From Enorma phocaeensis (GTDB lineage Bacteria; Actinomycetota; Coriobacteriia; Coriobacteriales; Coriobacteriaceae), in contig NZ_LT891969.1 of NCBI RefSeq assembly GCF_900186505.1, forward strand, positions 470,853 through 534,852: DNA of 64,000 bases. Reading direction: 5' to 3'. This document shows positions 15,473 to 24,625 of the stretch, piece by piece; position 1 is the first letter of the stretch; the number at the start of each line of letters is the position of its first letter. The notes under the pieces were generated by a model. It did not search any database, had not been told where the DNA came from, and saw only the letters and a program-made list of their open reading frames with translations. The translations under genes and the position numbers were made by a program.

Positions 15473-16810
15473 ATGAAACCCATCGTAGCCGTCGTCGGCA
15501 GGCCGAACGTCGGTAAGTCGACGCTCGTCAACCGCTTAGCGCGGACGCAGGATGCCATCGTCCATGAAAGCCGCGGCGTCACGCGTGACCGTTCCTACCA
15601 CGACGCCGATTGGAACGGACGCGACTTCATCCTCGTCGATACGGGCGGCATCGAACCGCTCAAGAGCGACGACGTCTTCTCTGCTTCGATTCGCGACCAA
15701 GCGCTCGCGGCTGCAGAGGAGGCCGATGTCGTGCTGTTCGTGGTAGACGGCTCCGTTGGCGTCACGGAAGAGGACGAATCGGTCGCGCGCATGCTGAAGC
15801 GCGTCAAGAAGCCCTTGTTCCTACTTGTCAACAAGCTTGATAACCCGGACCGCGAGCAGGAGCGGCTCTGGGAGTTCTACTCGCTGGGCCTAGGCGACCC
15901 TCGTCCCATCTCCGCCCATCATGGTCATGGCACGGGCGATCTCCTCGATGAAGTCGTGGCCGCCCTGCCGGATGAACAGGAAGACGAGGAACCCTATCCC
16001 GAGGCGCTCGGCGTAGCCATCATTGGACGGCCCAATGCCGGCAAGTCCTCGCTCTTCAACAAGATTTTGGGTTCGGATCGCTCGATCGTGTCCAATGTCG
16101 CGGGCACCACCCGCGACGCCATCGATACCTACGTGGAACGCGGCGGCGCGCGCTATCGTCTTGTCGACACGGCCGGTATCCGCAAGAAGAGCACGGTTTA
16201 CGAAAACGTCGAGTACTACTCGATGGTCCGAGGCCTTAGAGCCATCGATCGCGCAGACGTCGCGCTGCTTGTGGTGGATTCGAGCATCGGTATGACCGAG
16301 CAGGACCAGAAAGTCGCGAACCTTGCTATCGAGCGCGGCTGCGCGCTGGTCATCCTGCTCAACAAGTGGGACCTGCTTGCGGACGACGAGGCGCGCGCCA
16401 AGGTCATGGAGACCGTCGATCGCCGCATGACCTTGGCGCCGTGGGCTCGCTACCTGCGCATCTCTGCCCTTACCGGCCGCTCGGTCGAGAAGATCTGGGA
16501 CCTTGTCGATAAGGCTGCGGCCACGCGCGCCCAGAAGCTCACCACCTCGGCGCTCAACAAGTTCCTTACCGAGCTCCGCGAGTTCGGCCACACCGTGGTC
16601 GACGGAAAGCGTCGCCTGCGCATGCATTACGTGACGCAAACCGGTGTGAACCCTCCGACCTTCACGTTCTTCGTGAACCATCCGGACCTGGTTGACCCCA
16701 CGTACCGTCGCTACATCGAGAACCGCATGCGCGAGAAATTCGACTTCGCCGGTACGCCCATACGGTTGAAGTTCCAGCGCAAGAACGACGGTCAGAAGTC
16801 GGGGGAGTAG
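15473..16810 (+). CDS. der: ribosome-assembly GTPase Der (EngA)
   Basis: A tandem-G-domain GTPase needed for 50S maturation, 445 residues. The first domain has GRPNVGKST (about 8-16), DTGG and NKLD. The second has GRPNAGKSS, DTAG and NKWD, followed by the C-terminal KH-like domain (LTELREFGHTV, LRMHYVTQTGVNPPTF). AAGGAG precedes the ATG. It is followed one base later by plsY, a frequent neighbour. Confidence 0.97.
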   Translation: MKPIVAVVGRPNVGKSTLVNRLARTQDAIVHESRGVTRDRSYHDADWNGRDFILVDTGGIEPLKSDDVFSASIRDQALAAAEEADVVLFVVDGSVGVTEEDESVARMLKRVKKPLFLLVNKLDNPDREQERLWEFYSLGLGDPRPISAHHGHGTGDLLDEVVAALPDEQEDEEPYPEALGVAIIGRPNAGKSSLFNKILGSDRSIVSNVAGTTRDAIDTYVERGGARYRLVDTAGIRKKSTVYENVEYYSMVRGLRAIDRADVALLVVDSSIGMTEQDQKVANLAIERGCALVILLNKWDLLADDEARAKVMETVDRRMTLAPWARYLRISALTGRSVEKIWDLVDKAAATRAQKLTTSALNKFLTELREFGHTVVDGKRRLRMHYVTQTGVNPPTFTFFVNHPDLVDPTYRRYIENRMREKFDFAGTPIRLKFQRKNDGQKSGE

Positions 16811-16811
16811 C

Positions 16812-17474
16812 ATGCAATACGGTTTGGACACGGCGATCTATCTCGAGATCGGCCTCATGCTCGTCTCGTACCTCATCTGCGGGATCCCCTTCGGCAAGAT
16901 CCTTGCCAAGCGCTTCGCCCATAAGGACCTCCAGAAGGAGGGTTCGGGCAACATCGGCACTACGAACGCCCTGCGCGTAGCCGGACCGAAGGTCGCCGCG
17001 ATCACGCTCGCCTTCGACCTGCTCAAGGGAACGGTCTGCGTGATCTCCGCAAAGCAGGTCCTCCTTGGTGCACCCTGGGCACCAGGGATTCCCGTCGACG
17101 TCCTCATCGCCCTCGTTGCCCTCGCGTGCCTGTATGGCCATATCTTCTCTCCGTATCTCCACTTCAACGGAGGCAAGGGCATCGCGACCGGCGTGGGAAT
17201 CCTCTTTGGGTTCTTCTGGCCCCTCGCCCTCATCCATCTTGCGATATTCATCGTGCTCGTCGCGATCACGCGCTATGTCTCGGTCGGGTCGATCGTGACG
17301 GCGGCCTTGGTGCCGCTCACGGTGTTCATCGCGTTCCCGACCCTCGATCCTTTGGCGATCGCCATCTGGGCGCTGTTGGGATGGACCGTTGTATGGGCCC
17401 ATCGCGGCAACATCGGCCGCCTGCGCGCCGGCACAGAATCGAAGCTCTCATTTGGTTCCAAGAAGGAGGCATAG
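16812..17474 (+). CDS. plsY: glycerol-3-phosphate acyltransferase PlsY
   Basis: It transfers acyl groups from acyl-phosphate to sn-glycerol-3-phosphate, the first committed step of phospholipid synthesis. The 220-residue protein is polytopic. Motif 1 reads GSGNIGTTNALRVAG, motif 2 has FNGGKGIATGVG and motif 3 lies near WAHRGNIGRL. Der-PlsY-GpsA is a common cluster, and it joins the PlsC-like enzyme upstream. Confidence 0.95.
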   Translation: MQYGLDTAIYLEIGLMLVSYLICGIPFGKILAKRFAHKDLQKEGSGNIGTTNALRVAGPKVAAITLAFDLLKGTVCVISAKQVLLGAPWAPGIPVDVLIALVALACLYGHIFSPYLHFNGGKGIATGVGILFGFFWPLALIHLAIFIVLVAITRYVSVGSIVTAALVPLTVFIAFPTLDPLAIAIWALLGWTVVWAHRGNIGRLRAGTESKLSFGSKKEA

Positions 17475-18491
17475 ATGAAGATCGCCGTCATCGGAGCCGG
17501 TTCCTGGGGAACTGCCATCGCCGGCGTCGCCGCCGCCAAGGCGGACGAGGTCGTGCTCTGGTCTCATGATGCCCCTGTGCCGGATGGTATCAACCGCAAC
17601 CATCGAAACCCCCTCTATCTCACCGATTACACGCTTCCTGCCAACGTGACCTGCACAGGCGACTTCGCAGCAGCGCTTTCGGGATGCGAGGGCATCATCG
17701 TCGTCGTGCCCTCGCCCTTCATACGCTCGACCCTCCGCAATGCTGCGCCCGAGGTGCCTGCAGGGGTGCCCGTCCTCACCCTCACGAAGGGCATCGAAGC
17801 CGAAACGGGCAAGCTCATGAGCGATATCGTTATCGAGGAGCTTGGCGGAGCGGAGCGCGTGGCGGCCCTTTCCGGCCCTAACCACGCGGAGGAGATCTGC
17901 ACGGGCAGCCTGTCCGCAGCCGTCATCGCCGCGCAGAAGCCTGAGGTCGCGGAGTTCTTCAAGGACCTCCTCATCTCGCCGACGTTCAGAATCTACACCT
18001 CTGACGACATGTGCGGCATCGAGACATGCGGCGCCGTGAAGAACGTCATCGCCATCGTCTGCGGCATCGCTGCGGGCGCGGGCTATGGCGACAACACGCT
18101 CGCGCTCATCATGACCCGCGGCCTAGCGGAGATCAGCCGCATCGTGTTCGCCTGCGGCGGGCGTCCCATGACGTGCATGGGCCTTGCCGGCATGGGGGAC
18201 CTCATCGCCACGTGCACCTCCGAGCACTCGCGCAACCGCACGTTCGGCGTCTCCTTTGCCCATGGCGAGAGCCTTGATGAGTACCAAGCTCGCACGCACA
18301 TGATCGTCGAGGGCGCCGTTGCCGCCAAGAGCACGGCCCAGCTCGCCCGCAAGCTCAATGTCGACGCGCCGATCACCTTCGCTCTCGAAGCCGCCCTCTA
18401 CGGCGGCGCCTCGATGGAGGATGCCCTCCACATGCTCATCGACCGCTTCCCAACCGAGGAATTCTACGGACTCGACGGCGAGACCGCATAG
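17475..18491 (+). CDS. gpsA: NAD(P)H-dependent glycerol-3-phosphate dehydrogenase
   Basis: It reduces dihydroxyacetone phosphate to sn-glycerol-3-phosphate, the substrate of PlsY. The dinucleotide site GAGSWGTA is at about 7-14. LTKGIE, SGPNHAEEI, the catalytic KNV segment (CGAVKNVIAI) and LAGMGDLIATC are all present. It has 338 residues, the normal length. The start abuts the plsY stop directly, with GAAGGAGG upstream. Confidence 0.96.
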   Translation: MKIAVIGAGSWGTAIAGVAAAKADEVVLWSHDAPVPDGINRNHRNPLYLTDYTLPANVTCTGDFAAALSGCEGIIVVVPSPFIRSTLRNAAPEVPAGVPVLTLTKGIEAETGKLMSDIVIEELGGAERVAALSGPNHAEEICTGSLSAAVIAAQKPEVAEFFKDLLISPTFRIYTSDDMCGIETCGAVKNVIAIVCGIAAGAGYGDNTLALIMTRGLAEISRIVFACGGRPMTCMGLAGMGDLIATCTSEHSRNRTFGVSFAHGESLDEYQARTHMIVEGAVAAKSTAQLARKLNVDAPITFALEAALYGGASMEDALHMLIDRFPTEEFYGLDGETA

Positions 18492-18506
18492 AGAAAGGAC
18501 CCTCCC

Positions 18507-19190
18507 ATGGCTCACGATGCACGCATCGCACCTTCCATCCTTTCCGCCGACATGGCCCACCTGGCGCGCGACCTCGAGCGCATCTCTGGGGCCGACCTCA
18601 TCCACATCGACGTCATGGACGGCCACTTCACCGGCAACCTCACCTTTGGAGCCGGGATCGTCGCCGCCTGCAAGCGCTCCACGGATGTGCCGCTCGATGT
18701 CCACATGATGGTGACGAATCCCGATGAAACCATCGATTGGTACCTCGATGCCGGAGCCGATATCGTGACCGTGCACGCGGAAGCCTCCACGCATCTGCAT
18801 CGAACCGTGATGCATATCAAGGATAGCGGCGCCCAGGCGGGCGTGGTGCTCAATCCCGCGACTCCCGTCTCGGTTGTCGAGGATATCCTGCCCGAGCTCG
18901 ATATGGTGCTCATCATGAGCGTGAACCCCGGCTTCGGCGGGCAGTCCTTCATCGAAGGCACCTACGCTAAGCTCGAGCGCCTGAATTCCCTTTGCGACGC
19001 ATCGGGATATCATCCCAGCATCGAAGTTGACGGGGGCATCTCGTCGAAGAACATTGAGCGCGTGGCCGCCCTTGGAGCGGACACCTTCGTTGCCGGCTCT
19101 GCGGTCTTTGGCGCAGATGATCCTGCCGCCGAGATCGAGCTCCTCCGCAGCCTCGCCCAATCGGCCATGCGGTCTGGTGCGGCTCGATGA
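18507..19190 (+). CDS. rpe: ribulose-phosphate 3-epimerase
   Basis: A TIM-barrel enzyme of the pentose phosphate pathway interconverting ribulose-5-P and xylulose-5-P. Key segments are IAPSILSADMAHL, HIDVMDGHFTGN, LDVHMMVTNP, VLIMSVNPGFGGQ and VDGGI. The length of 227 residues is usual. GAAAGGACC precedes ATG 18507. The ending overlaps the next gene by four bases. Confidence 0.95.
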   Translation: MAHDARIAPSILSADMAHLARDLERISGADLIHIDVMDGHFTGNLTFGAGIVAACKRSTDVPLDVHMMVTNPDETIDWYLDAGADIVTVHAEASTHLHRTVMHIKDSGAQAGVVLNPATPVSVVEDILPELDMVLIMSVNPGFGGQSFIEGTYAKLERLNSLCDASGYHPSIEVDGGISSKNIERVAALGADTFVAGSAVFGADDPAAEIELLRSLAQSAMRSGAAR

Positions 19191-20365
19191 GACTTCGCGC
19201 CAACGAGCTCGTGAACCTTGATTACGCCGCATCCACGCCGCTCAGGGATGAGGCTATTCAAGCAATGGCGTCTTATGATGCCTCGCCTTTGGCGGGTGCG
19301 AACCCGAACTCGCTCCACTCGCTAGGGCGGCTTGCGGCGCAGGAGCTCGAAAGCTCCCGGCGCACCATCGCGCGGAGTCTCGGGCGCACGGTAAGGCCCC
19401 ACGAGGTTATCCTCACCGCTGGCGGGACCGAGGCTAACGTTCGGTCTCTGATGGGCATCGCAGAGGGGATGCGCCAGCGCGACCATAATCGCACGCGCGT
19501 GATCGTCAGCGCCATCGAGCATGATTCCATCTTGGACAACATACCCGAGTTCCATAGGCGCGGATTCTCTGTCGACGTGGTCGCACCTGACCGGCAGGGG
19601 AGGGTGGTCCCCTCGTCGCTTGCCGAACTCTTGCGCGAGGATGTCGCACTTGTTTCCATCATGCTCGCCAACAACGAGACGGGGGTCGTGCAGCCAATTG
19701 ACGAGCTCTCAAGGCTCGCTCACGATTCTGGCGCATGCTTTCATACCGACGCGATCCAAGGGTACCTGCACATCCCCTTCGACGTCTCCTCGTTGGGGGT
19801 CGACGCCCTCTCGCTCGCCGGTCACAAGGTCGGCGCTCCGGTTTCCTGCGGCGCCATCTACCTCAAGCAAGGAACGCCCTTCATGGCCATCTCCCATGGA
19901 GGCGGGCAGGAGGCTGGCAGAAGGCCCGGTACGCAAGACGTGCGCAGCGCGGTCGCTCTCGCTGCCGTCGCGCGTTCCCTGGCCCCGCATGTGGCTTTGG
20001 AGCGCAAGCGTCTGGAAGCGCTTGCGGATGCGTTGTATCTCAAACTCACCGCTAGCGGACGCATCCACGCGACCATGGGCGATCCGAATTCCGTCGATCG
20101 GCTGCCCGGCATCGTGTCGGTCTTCGTAGACGGATGGGAATCGGAGGACCTGATTCTCAAGCTCGATAGCCTTGGGTTCTGCGTTTCTGCTGGGTCCGCC
20201 TGTTCGAGCGGGTCTGCGAAAGCGAGCCACGTGCTCACCGCGATGGGGATTCCCCAATCGCAGGCATCTGGCTCGCTGAGGATCTCCTTCGACGACCGAG
20301 TTGACCCGCAATCGCTCGACCGCTTCGCTCAAGAGCTCGTAGGCTTGGTCCAGGGGAGGGCATGA
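19187..20365 (+). CDS. cysteine desulfurase (NifS/IscS family)
   Basis: A PLP enzyme that removes sulfur from cysteine for Fe-S clusters or thiolated tRNA. The 392 residues start with the family opening LDYAASTPL. LSLAGHKVGAP carries the PLP lysine, HTDAIQG a conserved His/Asp pair, and SAGSACSSGSAKASHVL the active-site Cys loop. No iscU or thiI is adjacent; the next gene is a Nif3-like protein. Whether it serves Fe-S assembly or tRNA thiolation cannot be decided here, though two methylthiotransferases and IspH in the window need Fe-S clusters. Confidence 0.92.
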   Translation: MRLRANELVNLDYAASTPLRDEAIQAMASYDASPLAGANPNSLHSLGRLAAQELESSRRTIARSLGRTVRPHEVILTAGGTEANVRSLMGIAEGMRQRDHNRTRVIVSAIEHDSILDNIPEFHRRGFSVDVVAPDRQGRVVPSSLAELLREDVALVSIMLANNETGVVQPIDELSRLAHDSGACFHTDAIQGYLHIPFDVSSLGVDALSLAGHKVGAPVSCGAIYLKQGTPFMAISHGGGQEAGRRPGTQDVRSAVALAAVARSLAPHVALERKRLEALADALYLKLTASGRIHATMGDPNSVDRLPGIVSVFVDGWESEDLILKLDSLGFCVSAGSACSSGSAKASHVLTAMGIPQSQASGSLRISFDDRVDPQSLDRFAQELVGLVQGRA

Positions 20366-21171
20366 TGACCATCGATAACCTTCTAGAGGCGTTGCTCACT
20401 CGCTTTCCTGCAGAGGACGCGGAAGAGTGGGACCATATTGGCCTCTCTGTCGGTGACCCTTCAGACAGGGTTCGCGGGGTGCTCGTAAGCCTCGATGTGA
20501 CGCCTCAGTCGATCGATGCTGCGCAGCGTGCGGGGGCGAACGTGCTGCTCACTCATCACCCCGTCTATCTCAAGGCGCCGAGCGCGTTCGTGCCTCGATC
20601 AGACCAGAACCATCCCTTGAGCTCCGAGACGCTCTACAAGGCGATCAAGGAGGAAGTCACCGTCATCTCGCTTCACACGAACCTCGACCGCTCCATCGAG
20701 GCCCGAAAGCTTCTTGCCAGCATGTTGGAGGTCTCTACCTCCGGTTCGCTTGAGCATCCCGATGATGCCGAGGCCAAGGGATACGGGATGGTATCGGGGG
20801 CGGTCGAGCTGTCTCTGAGCGACCTTGCCGTACGCGCGGCGCGCGCCTTCAATACCGATCCACGGGTATGGGGCAGGCCGAGCTCGCCGGTGAGACGCCT
20901 TTCGATGCTTGGCGGCTCGCTTGGTGATTTCGGTGATCATGCCCTCGCTTGCGGGGCGGATGCAGTCATATGCGGGGAGGCGGGCTATCATGTATGCCAG
21001 GATCTCGCCGCACGGGGTTTGGGAATCATTCTCTTAGGCCATGATGCCTCGGAGCAGCCATTCACCAAGGTTCTTGCGGATGCTGCGCACGAGATTGCCG
21101 GCGAGGATATGAATGTGACGATTTTCGATCCGCCGCGTCAATGGTGGACCGTCTTGGAAGGAGTTCGCTGA
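20362..21171 (+). CDS. Nif3-like dinuclear metal center protein (YbgI/YqfO family)
   Basis: The 269-residue protein has the family metal ligands: LLTHHPVYLK with the double His, HTNLD, and a C-terminal segment ILLGHDASEQPF. EEWDHIGLSVGDP near the N-terminus is also typical. The biochemical role is uncertain; some homologues were annotated as GTP cyclohydrolase I type 2. Two adjacent ATGs (20362, 20365) follow AGGGGAGGG. In many Firmicutes and Actinobacteria this gene precedes the zinc-ribbon coiled-coil protein, as here. Confidence 0.9.
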   Translation: MMTIDNLLEALLTRFPAEDAEEWDHIGLSVGDPSDRVRGVLVSLDVTPQSIDAAQRAGANVLLTHHPVYLKAPSAFVPRSDQNHPLSSETLYKAIKEEVTVISLHTNLDRSIEARKLLASMLEVSTSGSLEHPDDAEAKGYGMVSGAVELSLSDLAVRAARAFNTDPRVWGRPSSPVRRLSMLGGSLGDFGDHALACGADAVICGEAGYHVCQDLAARGLGIILLGHDASEQPFTKVLADAAHEIAGEDMNVTIFDPPRQWWTVLEGVR

Positions 21172-21882
21172 ATGGGCGAAGGACAGTTGCTTCTCAAGCT
21201 GCAGGAAACCGATCTTGAACTCGTGAGGCACCGCTCGGAGCTCAACGCTCTTCCCGAGATCAAGTCACTTGCCCAGAAGCGCAAATCGCTCGCAGCCGCT
21301 AAGGATGAGCTGCTTCGCGTAACGGGCCGACGCAAAGACCTCGAGACGTATCTCGGCGAGCTCGATGAGGAAGAGCGCTTGTGCTTGGAGGACATCGAGC
21401 ACGCCCAGGAGCACGCGGCTTCGGCCATGGATTACAGCGAAGTGCAGGATATCGAATACGAACTCTCACGGCTTGCCAAAGAGCTGGACAAGATCGCCTT
21501 CGAGCGCAAGGACTACCAGTCCCAGCTTGAGGTGATCTCCGAGCGCGAGGCGAAGGGGTCTTCGTTTATCGCTAAGCTCGAGAAAGCCATACTTTCTGCC
21601 GCGCAGGCTGCCCGCGATCATGCTTCCGGTATCCAAGAGGACATCGAGCGATGCACGAGGACGCGCGAGAAGATTCTGTCCGGCCTTCCTGCTGACGTTC
21701 AGCAGCGTTATGAGGAGGCTTCCAAGCGCTATAACGGGCTTGCCGTCGAGCGCCTTCAAGGATCCATCCCCTCGATTTGTCGCATGACGCTTACCGAGTC
21801 CTCGTTGAACGACCTCAAGCGAGCCGGTGCGCTTACCGAGTGCCCGTACTGCCACCGCATCCTCATCGTCGAGGAGGACTAG
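21172..21882 (+). CDS. coiled-coil protein with C4 zinc ribbon (CT398/DUF164 type)
   Basis: The 236-residue protein is almost entirely helical and charged (about 10-180), consistent with a long antiparallel coiled coil. It ends in a zinc ribbon made from CRMTLTESSLNDLKRA and CPYCHRIL, giving two C-containing knuckles about 24 residues apart. The family is widespread and poorly characterised, probably nucleic-acid binding. It starts one base after the Nif3-like stop with GAAGGAG upstream. Confidence 0.88.
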   Translation: MGEGQLLLKLQETDLELVRHRSELNALPEIKSLAQKRKSLAAAKDELLRVTGRRKDLETYLGELDEEERLCLEDIEHAQEHAASAMDYSEVQDIEYELSRLAKELDKIAFERKDYQSQLEVISEREAKGSSFIAKLEKAILSAAQAARDHASGIQEDIERCTRTREKILSGLPADVQQRYEEASKRYNGLAVERLQGSIPSICRMTLTESSLNDLKRAGALTECPYCHRILIVEED

Positions 21883-21884
21883 CG

Positions 21885-23087
21885 ATGGCGGAGGATACGA
21901 CTCGGCGCTGCGCTCTGGTCTGCGTTACCGGGTGCATTGCGGCTTACAAGGCCTGCGAGCTTGTTCGTCTGCTTCAGAAGGGCGGGCTGCGCGTGAAAGT
22001 TCTTATGAGCGAGCACGCAACGCACTTCGTTGACCCCCTCACGTTTCGCGCGCTCACGCACGAGCCGGTTGCGGTCGGCTTATTCGATGACCCATCGGAT
22101 CCCATACACCATATCTCCCTGGCGCAGGAAGCCGATATCGTCCTTGTAGCACCTGGAACCGCGAACATCATCGCCAAGATGGCCAACGGCATCGCTGACG
22201 ACCTGATCTCGACGACGCTCCTTGCGACCACCGCGCCCATACTCGTCGCACCTGCCATGAATGTGAACATGTGGCGCGCCGCGGCCACACAAGAAAACAT
22301 CGCCACGCTTATGCGACGCGGCATCGAGATCGTGTCGCCAGGGGTTGGCTATCTCGCTTGCGGAGACGTTGCTGAAGGCAGGCTCGCCGATCCAGCTGAT
22401 ATCGCCGAGCGCGCCTTTGCCGTTCTCGATTCCAGCGACCTGCTCACAGGTAAGCGGATCGTCATCACGGCAGGTCCCACGCACGAGCCCATCGATAGCG
22501 TGCGCTATATCGCCAACCGCTCTTCGGGCAAGATGGGATGCGCCCTCGCCCGGGCCGCACAACGCATGGGAGCCGATGTAGCGCTCGTACTTGGGCCTTG
22601 TCAGGCTTCCGTGCCCGCTGGAGTCGAGGTCGTCAGGGTCGAGACCGCAGCCGAGATGCTTGAAGCGACCGTTGCAGCGTTCGGTGGCGCATCGATGGCC
22701 ATCTGCGCCGCCGCTGTCGCCGACTACACTCCAAAGGCTCCTGCGAATCGCAAGCTCAAAAAGGGGTTGGACAAGCTCGATACCATCGAGCTCATCCAGA
22801 CTGCCGACATCCTCGCATCGCTTTCCGAGCGCAAGGGCGATCGCATCGTTATCGGTTTCGCCGCAGAGACCGGAGACGCTGTTGGCTACGGTCAGGCCAA
22901 GCTTGCTCGCAAGGGCTGCGACGCCATCGTCGCCAACGATGTTTCCCGTGCAGATTCAGGCTTTGGCAGCGATACCGATAAGGCTTGGTGGATAACCCGC
23001 ACCGGTGCCGAGGAGCTGCCCGTACTAAGCAAAGACGAGCTTGCTCGCGAGATATTGCTTCGCGCTCTGCGCCTTATGAGCAAATGA
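21885..23087 (+). CDS. coaBC: bifunctional phosphopantothenoylcysteine decarboxylase / synthetase
   Basis: It makes 4'-phosphopantetheine for coenzyme A. From ATG 21885 (GAGGAGGA upstream, two bases after the previous stop) it has 400 residues. The N-terminal flavoprotein half (CoaC) has VTGCIAAYKACELVR, the PAMNVNMW substrate loop and GxGxLACGD. The C-terminal half (CoaB) has ITAGPTHEPIDSVRYIANRSSGKMG and the Lys-rich KLKKG. It ends the long train that began at cmk. Confidence 0.96.
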   Translation: MAEDTTRRCALVCVTGCIAAYKACELVRLLQKGGLRVKVLMSEHATHFVDPLTFRALTHEPVAVGLFDDPSDPIHHISLAQEADIVLVAPGTANIIAKMANGIADDLISTTLLATTAPILVAPAMNVNMWRAAATQENIATLMRRGIEIVSPGVGYLACGDVAEGRLADPADIAERAFAVLDSSDLLTGKRIVITAGPTHEPIDSVRYIANRSSGKMGCALARAAQRMGADVALVLGPCQASVPAGVEVVRVETAAEMLEATVAAFGGASMAICAAAVADYTPKAPANRKLKKGLDKLDTIELIQTADILASLSERKGDRIVIGFAAETGDAVGYGQAKLARKGCDAIVANDVSRADSGFGSDTDKAWWITRTGAEELPVLSKDELAREILLRALRLMSK

Positions 23088-23140
23088 TCCGTCCGATCGC
23101 GCCTATCTACGAAACGCATCGGCATTTTTGATTTTGGGGC

Positions 23141-23169
23141 TTGCGCTTCGAGTGAGAGTTGAGTAAAGT
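23141..23169 (+). promoter_or_regulatory. sigma70-type promoter of tRNA-Pro
   Basis: TTGCGC (23141-23146) and TAAAGT (23164-23169) are 17 bases apart, placing the start near 23176, about 26 bases before the tRNA. Confidence 0.6.
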
Positions 23170-23201
23170 ATCTTTTGCTGTCAGATGAGGCGGCAATGCT
23201 T

Positions 23202-23278
<77 letters not shown>

Positions 23279-23287
23279 GAAGGATCG

Positions 23288-23316
23288 AGGCACCGGTTTT
23301 TGCCGGTGCCTTTTTT
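23288..23316 (+). terminator. rho-independent terminator after tRNA-Pro
   Basis: AGGCACCGG (23288-23296) / CCGGTGCCT (23303-23311) with a six-base loop is followed by a T run (23311-23316). Confidence 0.88.
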
Positions 23317-23406
23317 CATAGCTTGTGAAGCCATCTGGCTAGACATGCCATCCATGGGTATCATGCAACAAGTGCGTGAAATCGTTAGGAAGAGTTAGGT
23401 GCCATC

Positions 23407-24132
23407 GTGAGACGGAAGCAGAGGGTAGCCAAAGATCTCATTGGCACCCCCGATTACCCCTCGAACAAAGTATTCACCATTTCAAATTTCATCACCGCAC
23501 TCCGCTTGGTACTCACCTTTGTATTCCTCTACCTTTTCGTAGCCGACGTGAACCGCTATGTGGCATTGGTCATCTATGCCGTCGCTGCAAGTACCGACTG
23601 GCTTGATGGGCAGATCGCACGTCGCACGCACACCGTCAGCTGGCTTGGCAAAATGATGGATCCGGTAGTGGACCGCGCGTTGCTCTTCACCGGGGTCATC
23701 GGTCTTGTTGCCCGAGGGGAGCTGCCGGTCTGGGTCTGCCTGGTCATCATTTTCCGAGATGTGTATCTTGCTATCGGCAATTCCATCGTGCACCGGTACC
23801 ATAAGCGTCCGATCGATGTCGTGCTCACCGGCAAGGCCGCAACAGCGCTGCTCATGACGGGATTCTCCTTCATGCTGCTCGGGCTCCCCCTTGTACAGGG
23901 GCTTGGTTGGCTCGGGGAGTACAGCGCGATCTTCCCAGGCCTCGATGGACGCGAGGTGCCCATGGGCATTCTTCTGGTCTACCTTGGCGTGGCGTTCTCC
24001 CTCATAACCGCCGTGGTGTATACCGTAAAGGGTTATCGAGCCTGCAAGCACGCCATCGAACACCCGGAAGAAGAGGAAGAGGACTTTTTCAACCCTGAAA
24101 TCGTGGATTGTGACGATGCAACACGAGAGTAG
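23407..24132 (+). CDS. CDP-alcohol phosphatidyltransferase (PgsA-like)
   Basis: A membrane enzyme that transfers a phosphatidyl group from CDP-diacylglycerol to an alcohol. The 241-residue protein has several hydrophobic segments. The full catalytic motif runs from DGQIARR to GKMMDPVVD (D-G-x2-A-R-x8-G-x3-D-x3-D), at about residues 75-97. Start GTG 23407. The C-terminus is acidic (EEEEEDFFNPE). A second member, the likely true pgsA, is at 46733-47359, so this paralogue may use another head group. It is followed by the FHA and MerR genes, as the pgsA2 region is in mycobacteria. Confidence 0.88.
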   Translation: MRRKQRVAKDLIGTPDYPSNKVFTISNFITALRLVLTFVFLYLFVADVNRYVALVIYAVAASTDWLDGQIARRTHTVSWLGKMMDPVVDRALLFTGVIGLVARGELPVWVCLVIIFRDVYLAIGNSIVHRYHKRPIDVVLTGKAATALLMTGFSFMLLGLPLVQGLGWLGEYSAIFPGLDGREVPMGILLVYLGVAFSLITAVVYTVKGYRACKHAIEHPEEEEEDFFNPEIVDCDDATRE

Positions 24133-24215
24133 GAGCACGAAGTTCCTTCCTGCGGTAGAATAGCCACAGAACCAGACGTTTACGCTACGTTCAAGATTGA
24201 CAGATGGGGGTTCAC

Positions 24216-24623
24216 ATGTCAGACCCGATGATCGAATCCACCCGAGTATTCCGTATGCCCACCGATGATGCTACAGCGCCCGACCTCATGAAGAGCGCCC
24301 GCATCACGAACCCGGTGCTTTCGATCATTAAAGGGCCCCAAACGGGCAATACCTTCCAGCTGAATGGCCCGGAGACCACCATCGGTCGAGATCCTGCGAA
24401 CGCCATCTTCCTCAACGACATGACCGTCTCGCGCGCTCACGCGAAGATCGTGCGTGATGCTTCTAACGTCGTCATCGAGGATTTGGGTTCGCTCAACGGC
24501 ACATGGGTCGATGGGGCGATCGTCACATCTTCCGCCTTGCATGATGGCTCCTCGGTCCAAATCGGCACCTTCACCCTCGTTTATCATGAAAGCCAGCCGG
24601 AGCGCATAGAGACTGGTGAGTAG
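24216..24623 (+). CDS. FHA-domain protein of GarA/OdhI type
   Basis: A 135-residue phosphopeptide-binding protein, starting at ATG 24216 with GGGGG upstream. The N-terminal tail holds IESTRVFRMP (6-15), which resembles the ETTSVFRAD phosphorylation segment of GarA. The FHA domain (about 36-123) has GRD (57-59), SRAH (72-75) and GSLNGTWV (91-98), the conserved phosphothreonine-binding residues. In Mycobacterium and Corynebacterium, GarA/OdhI switch 2-oxoglutarate and glutamate metabolism on phosphorylation by Ser/Thr kinases. Order pgsA-like, FHA, MerR is also that of Rv1822-Rv1828. The target in this organism is unknown. Confidence 0.82.
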   Translation: MSDPMIESTRVFRMPTDDATAPDLMKSARITNPVLSIIKGPQTGNTFQLNGPETTIGRDPANAIFLNDMTVSRAHAKIVRDASNVVIEDLGSLNGTWVDGAIVTSSALHDGSSVQIGTFTLVYHESQPERIETGE

Positions 24624-24625
24624 GT